A stretch of 64,000 nt of DNA from Hypomyces perniciosus (lineage: Eukaryota > Ascomycota > Sordariomycetes > Hypocreales > Hypocreaceae): positions 2,046,001 to 2,110,000 of the forward strand of contig SPDT01000005.1 of NCBI GenBank assembly GCA_008477525.1, written 5' to 3'. The position numbers were made by a program, and so were the translations under genes. Under the pieces are notes generated by a model that was given only the letters and a program-made list of their open reading frames with translations, did not search any database and had not been told where the DNA came from. Positions 58,723 through 64,000 of the stretch are shown in pieces; within the stretch, counting starts at the first letter, position 1, and the number at the start of each line of letters is the position of its first letter.

Positions 58723-59037
58723 ACCACCAGCTTAATTAATTTTTGGACCTTTTAGTAGTAGCCCCATATCAATGGTTTGTTTTCTAGCATAGGGATCGGC
58801 GTTACACGGGTTTGAAGATGAGGGAACTGTACGGAGTGCTGTAGATAGGTATTTGTCCAAAAAGAGCAGAAACCAAAACTGATATAATTATCCCTCATTT
58901 GACCCTGTACTATTTCCCCGAGGTATCTAGCCCGTGACCTTTTTCTCTCTGCAAAAAAAAAAGAGGATACAGGTAATCTACATAGTTGGTAGTGTTCTTT
59001 GGTGCTTAAGCTTTTGTCTCCCGCCGCCGCGGTCGCC
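58723..59037. other. Convergent intergenic region, VPS26 / NUP120
   Basis: This 315 bp stretch lies between two 3' ends, with a poly-A run (58951-58961) and a TACGGAGTG-type motif near 58830. Nothing else is seen. Confidence 0.5.
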
Positions 59038-62000
59038 TTATGCCATGTCCATAACGTCGTCCGCCTCGAATCCAAACTGGTTGTTCTGGATGGCAGCAAT
59101 CCGATCCAACTCGTCCTGATACTGCTTCCTGATATCCGCCAACGACACCACCTTGCGCTTCTTCGGCACGTCTCCATTCTTGTCACCCTCTGGCACGCCC
59201 TCGTCAAAGATCCATGCCTGCTTGGCATCCACGCAGCTAAGAGCGTTGATGAGAAGCAGATACTGCCTCGTCACCGGTGTGTCGAGAATATCCTCCCCTG
59301 TGGTCTGATCCCCCTCTCCAACGAGTCTCAGCTTCTGGATCTTGTCCAAAATCACTGAAGCAGCGCCTCGGTAATTATTGCGTTTGATTCTCCATGAATA
59401 AAGCACTTGGTGATAGGGGAAGCCGTGTACGACGTCCATGATGCTCTTGCATCTTTGTGTCAGGATGGTGTCTACCTCCTCCTGCATGCCGGGGAAAGAC
59501 AAGCCTACCAGCTCGGTATTGTGATATGTCTCGCACATCTTGTCAACCAACTTTCGAAGATTAGAGTGCCTCAGCGCTTCATCTTTGATAGAGAGCAAAG
59601 TTGTGTGAGCAAGTTCGAACTGAGACGTCACCAGAGCCGCATTGAACAGGCGGCCCAACATATCCATCTTGACGCTGGCATTTTCCGGCCTGAGACCAAC
59701 AAATTGAATCGCCAGTCTGGCAAACTCAACCACATACGAGTAGGCCCTCTGCCTTTCGTACAGGGCCACAATGTGGGAATAATATTTGGCCAAGCCACTG
59801 TTCAAGAGGTTCCATTCCGTGTCATCGAGAAGGCCGCTGCTATGCCGGTCGAGGTGAACAGTTTCACTCCCTGTCTCTTCGTTAGCATTCGTTGACATTC
59901 ATCCAACACTTAAATCTTACCCATTTCAATAGCTGCCTTCTTAAAGTTGATAGCTGCCGACTCGAAATTCTTGAGGGCCAGGAGAACACGGCCATGAATA
60001 TAGACCGAGAACGGATTTTGGTCGCAAAATGGTGCCAGGTCCAAAGCCAAATCGGCTCTTTCCCGCTTGATGAGCGAGCACTGAATGAGTGACGGCGAAA
60101 CCTCGATATCACTGTCCGGTGAACAGAGATTGGTAACGAGGTCTGTAATGCTCATCGACAGTGGCTCATCAGCAATGTTTTCAAAGCCTAGTAGATGTCC
60201 AATGTTGACTTCCAATGCCGTTACAACTTGGACATCATCTCCCTTCCTTGATAATGTTGGTCCTAAACCTTGATCTGGATTGTACAACGGGATTGCCAAT
60301 TCGGTTTGAGCCAGCCATTTTAAGAGTTCCAACCTTCTCAGAGCACTGATGAGCCGTCGGAACACGATGCCAATATCGACCCTGTGGTGAAGCGCATCTT
60401 CTTCGTTATCAAACTCAAACTCCATGTGGACCAGCAGGACAAGCTGACTGAAGCAAACTTTCCATTGAAGTGCGATATTCTCCTGAACCGCCTTCATGAC
60501 GAGTTTCCTTCCAAACTCAGTCAGTGGATAATTGGGATTCCGATTTCTTTCATTCAGCGGTGCAACGACGAGATCAAGCACTCTGCGGTAAAGGTCATTC
60601 GTCACCACCGAAAAGTTGGAGCCAAGCGCATCCACCACTTGCGCACAATCCTCATCTGTAATTCCGCGCCAGAAACCAGCCTTGTCCGAGAAGTGTTGTA
60701 TTCGCTCTAGGTCCGTCTTGGATGATTCCTCGAACAGCTCCGGTCTCAAGGCAGCATTGCAAAGTTGCACATAGTTGTCCGAGAAGCCATCAACGAAGGA
60801 CAATGCAGAGCCAACCAGTGCAGCTTGTCGTCCTAGTCCTTCATCTGGCGCAGAAATGTTGTGGTATAACCGCTCCAAATGGCTACACTCCCGGATGGCT
60901 GAGAGGAGATCGGCGCAGATCACCCAGACCATATCTGCATCGGGGTCAAGAGCCAAGCCGATGGCTTCTCCTCGTTGCTTGTCCAGTTCATTAAGAAGTC
61001 GATAAAATCGACGCCATTGGGTCTCGCTCGACGCTCGGAATTGGTCATAATCCATAGCGCCGGATGACCCCCGCTCAAGAGAAGCAGTAGAGCCAAGAAC
61101 AGAGCAAATAGACTCGGCCAGCCCTCGTCCTCTGCTTCCCTCTTTTGGTGATCCGAGGCCCCGCTCATATATTGCAAGGGCAACCTCCAATGTCGCTTTA
61201 GTGAATCTTCCAGGCTGTAAAATCATTTGTAACCACTTCTCTGTGACATCGATAGGATCGCAAGGGCCGGATGTCTCAGCGGCGTGGTTTCTAGTCTCGG
61301 AAACAACACCATCCCAGTTTTCTTCCCACGACTGGGCCATGTTCTTTCTGTCGAGCTCCAGCCGCTGGACCCGATACGTCATATTATTCTTCCACAGCGT
61401 CCACAGGTTAATGTGGCCTTCCTCCGGAGATGCCAAGATGAAATCGGCCAGCGTCCATATGTCTGAAGATGACGGTGTCACCGGAATCAAGCTGCATTTC
61501 GGGAATAGGTCCTCAACGGAAATGTGGTGGGCATCTTTGGCAACGATCTTCCAGAACTTGAACTCTCCAGGGCCGATAGGCGAATAGGTGGCGCATATCC
61601 TCTGACCCCGGTTCCTGCCAACAATCTGAACCAGGTTTGACTGGGACGGATCGATAGACCACTTGCCCATCTCTTGTGGTGTCCTATCGGCGTTCAAGAG
61701 GTCTAATGTGTGGAGAATCTGGCCATCATTAACATTCCAGATCCGGATACGGTGGTCGAGGCAAACGGTAATTGCAAAGAGGCAGTTGTCAAGTCCGAAA
61801 TCCGTAACCTGAATAGATGTCGCAGCGCTGTATTCCATGTTGGCCTTCCCGTACTTGATCGTATGCTTCCCCTGGAACGGCAACAGACTTCTCAGGTTCT
61901 GAGCCCATCCTTGGACATTGAAAAACGACTCTTTCCACAACAAGGTGGACGCTGCATCCAATTAGCCAAGTACGACCTCTGCAAAACATATAACTTACCG

Positions 62001-62626
62001 TCATCCCCTTTCTGTTTGTCAAAGCGAATCATGCCACCATCATTGACCGTAACAAGAAGAGTGTTTGCCGATACCGCCACCATTCGATGCGGATACTTGA
62101 AACTCAAACCAGCCGGGGCCTGCACCTTGCAAATATCAGGCAATCCAGCATCCACCGCTCCTCTCCTCTTGAAGAGATCCGGCCTTAGGGTGAAGGTGTA
62201 CAAATGGCACGTCTGATCCAGGATATGGATACACAAGGCATCATGTTCCTCTGGATCTGAAAACGCCACACAACCCGGCTGGATAGGCACCGCAAAGTGG
62301 AAGTTGAAAACCAGAGAGGCATCAATCTCCTTATTCTTCTTGCAAACATCCGCCGCCCGGATACTCAATAAGGTTCCATCCTCCAAAATCCGCCAGAGAA
62401 AGCTTTGCGGTGAATCGTGCCATTTTCGTCGGTATATAGAGGCTGTAGTAGCAATATGCTTCAGTCGAAAGGTCGTCTCATCCTCGACGTCGTGGGAAAG
62501 CTTGGAACGGCCTCTGCTGCTGCCAGAACTGGAGGGGACTCGGATGGTGATGATCGACGATGGGGAGGCAGGTTCGAGGTTCAAGCGGGTCTCTTTGAAG
62601 AGATACTGGATCTCGCCCGAATCCAT
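59038..62626 (-). CDS. NUP120: Nucleoporin NUP120 (Y-complex; NUP160 family)
   Basis: The model is complement(59038..59870, 59921..61951, 61999..62626), 1163 residues, with introns of 50 and 47 bp in phase. Nup120/Nup160 is a beta-propeller plus helical scaffold protein of the outer-ring Y complex of the nuclear pore. The N-terminal half (to about residue 500) looks like a propeller, with SFLWRILEDGTLLSIRAAD, then LDHRIRIWNVNDGQ and SDIWTLADFILASPEEGHINLWTL. A helical half follows, including YYSHIVALYERQRAYSYVVEFARLA and FPYHQVLYSWRIKRNNYRGAA, typical of the NUP160 family. Yeast Nup120 mutants affect pore distribution and DNA repair (family knowledge). The ATG at 62626 is the first in frame. 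Confidence 0.88.
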
Positions 62627-63117
62627 CTCGCCCCCATAAAGCGCATCAGCTATGGACGATGTGGATGGAGATCGTGGCGCGGAAATAGTTGGCGCAAATC
62701 GTGGGTGGTGATGGTAATATCAATGGCGGTCGCGTTGCAGGGCGGCAGAATTTCTGTCTCTTTCAATATCGCGCCGCGCTAGCCCGATTTGGAAATCAGC
62801 TACTGAGACTCTCAGTTGTTTGTTAATAGATTACGGAGTACTACGGAGTAATAGGCCAAAGGATGAAGATTACAATCAATTTGACTAGAAAGTATCAGTA
62901 TCGGCATGTAAAATAAATATAAATAAATAAAAGTATTGATCAACAGTCTACCATGCTAATGTGTCCATCTTATCCCGAACACACTTTATCTCATCATAGC
63001 TCTAATAGGTAAACAGGGGCAGCAAACAGCCAAGTATCCATCAAATAACGCCGAACCCATGCATCTCCTTCAGATGTCTCCGAGTCTCATCACTCATACA
63101 AATCAAATTACAAATAC
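62627..63117. other. Intergenic region, NUP120 promoter / RAD51 3' side
   Basis: This 491 bp stretch holds the NUP120 promoter and RAD51 3' flank. It has a tandem TTACGGAGTACTACGGAGTA cluster at 62831-62850 and an AAATA-rich run at 62913-62931. No gene is seen. Confidence 0.55.
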
Positions 63118-64000
63118 TTAGTCCTTCTCCATGTCCTTTGGTGCTGGATCGCCAATGCCATCCTCGCCAATGGCAAACAATGTATCGCTCTCTGGTAGAC
63201 AAGGGCTGTCGTAGATTTTGGCAACTCGTGTCTCACCACGACCTTTCTTCAGACTAATTCTCGTTGTGCTGGCATGGGCAATAATATTGCCACCAATAGG
63301 CTTCTTTGGATCTGGGTTGAACATGGCGCTGGGTCCGCCATCGACCTGCGCAACGACTTGATTGGTGATGACGACGGCAATGCCGAATTCATCTGCGAGA
63401 CGTTGCAAAGTCCTCATGAATTTGGCAAGATGGGTCTGCCGATTCGAAAGCTCACCACGACCACAGAAATCCGTTCGATAGAGTGAGGTGGCACTGTCAA
63501 CAATGAGAAGCGAAAATCTCGTCTCGCACATCATGGCCGCCGCCTGATTCAAAAGCTGAAGTTGATGGTCCGAGTTATACGCACGGGCATATGCAACGTT
63601 ATCCAGAACCTCCTCGCCTGACAGACCAAATCGATTGGCAACCGCCAACAGTCGAACAGGACGGAATGTGCCTTCGGTATCGATGTAAAGGCATTTGCCC
63701 TCGCCGCCACCCATGTCGAACGGTAGCTGGCATGTTACTGCCAGTGTATGACAAATTTGACTCTTTCCGGTTCTGAACTCGCCAAAAAGCTCTGTCACGG
63801 AGCCTGTCTCAATACCACCAGCCAGAAGTGTGTCCAGGTTCTTGGATCCGGTCGTAATGGAGATGAGCTCACTACGTCGCTGATGCATCTCAGTCGCCGT
63901 CGTGAAACCCATTGGGACCAACTTCGACGCTAGTCACGGTTAGATTTCTGGTTGAGATTTCAAGATTGAACATCCATACCCTCGCCCAGGATCTTGGTGG
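63118..64000 (-). CDS. RAD51: Recombinase RAD51, 3' part (partial at right edge)
   Basis: The model is complement(63118..63929, 63980..>64000); the 5' part lies beyond the window. Rad51 forms filaments on single-stranded DNA and drives homologous strand exchange in the nucleus. The fragment has the canonical [19 protein letters not shown] joined across a 50 bp intron (63930-63979) to TKILGEA, Walker [10 protein letters not shown], Walker [16 protein letters not shown], the [17 protein letters not shown] segment, [13 protein letters not shown], and [19 protein letters not shown] [16 protein letters not shown]. The C-terminus is short and acidic. All catalytic motifs are intact; about 270 of some 340-350 residues are seen. 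Confidence 0.96.

Overview
The window is nuclear DNA of a filamentous ascomycete, most likely a Sordariomycete and plausibly Hypocreales. The signs are genes split by many short introns (about 50-165 bp) with GT..AG ends and CTAAC-like branch points, plus fungal-specific families: a Zn2Cys6 regulator, a HET-domain protein, a KP4-like secreted protein, a DUF7924-type protein and a Tc1/mariner relic with inverted terminal repeats. About 25 protein genes can be modelled. I found no rRNA, tRNA or CRISPR array.

Left part (1-17.7 kb), mostly conserved genes: the 5' part of TEL1 (ATM-type kinase, leaving the left edge); divergent from it NUP192 (inner-ring nucleoporin); a RING E3 ligase resembling SLX8-type SUMO-targeted ligases; a DUF7924-type protein; and a full-length ABCB multidrug exporter.

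Middle part (17.7-45 kb), accessory in character: a 4.7 kb gene-free stretch with palindromes and an AT-rich block; a Zn2Cys6 regulator beside a truncated 2-oxoglutarate oxygenase; a small hypothetical gene; endopolyphosphatase PPN1 with two matching frame breaks; a HET protein; DIB1 (spliceosome); a KP4-like killer-toxin homologue with a TATA box; a decayed Tc1/mariner element; an NMN adenylyltransferase-like gene; and a ferroportin-type iron exporter.

Right part (45-64 kb), dense and mostly housekeeping: SRPK-like kinase, F-box protein, GCV1, VMA13, a membrane-anchored surface protein, RPL9, VPS26, NUP120 and the 3' part of RAD51, which leaves the right edge.

A short motif family, TACGGAGTA / TACGAAGTA and their complements, recurs dozens of times, almost only between genes and often as head-to-head pairs or tandem copies. 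No annotated feature explains it, and it is the most distinctive non-genic signal here. Other points to follow are two introns that are multiples of three and stop-free (one splits a RING finger), the two identical homopolymer frame breaks in PPN1, and the co-occurrence of TEL1, RAD51, an SLX8-like ligase and two scaffold nucleoporins. All gene models were spliced by eye, with phase checked across each intron; no database search was possible.
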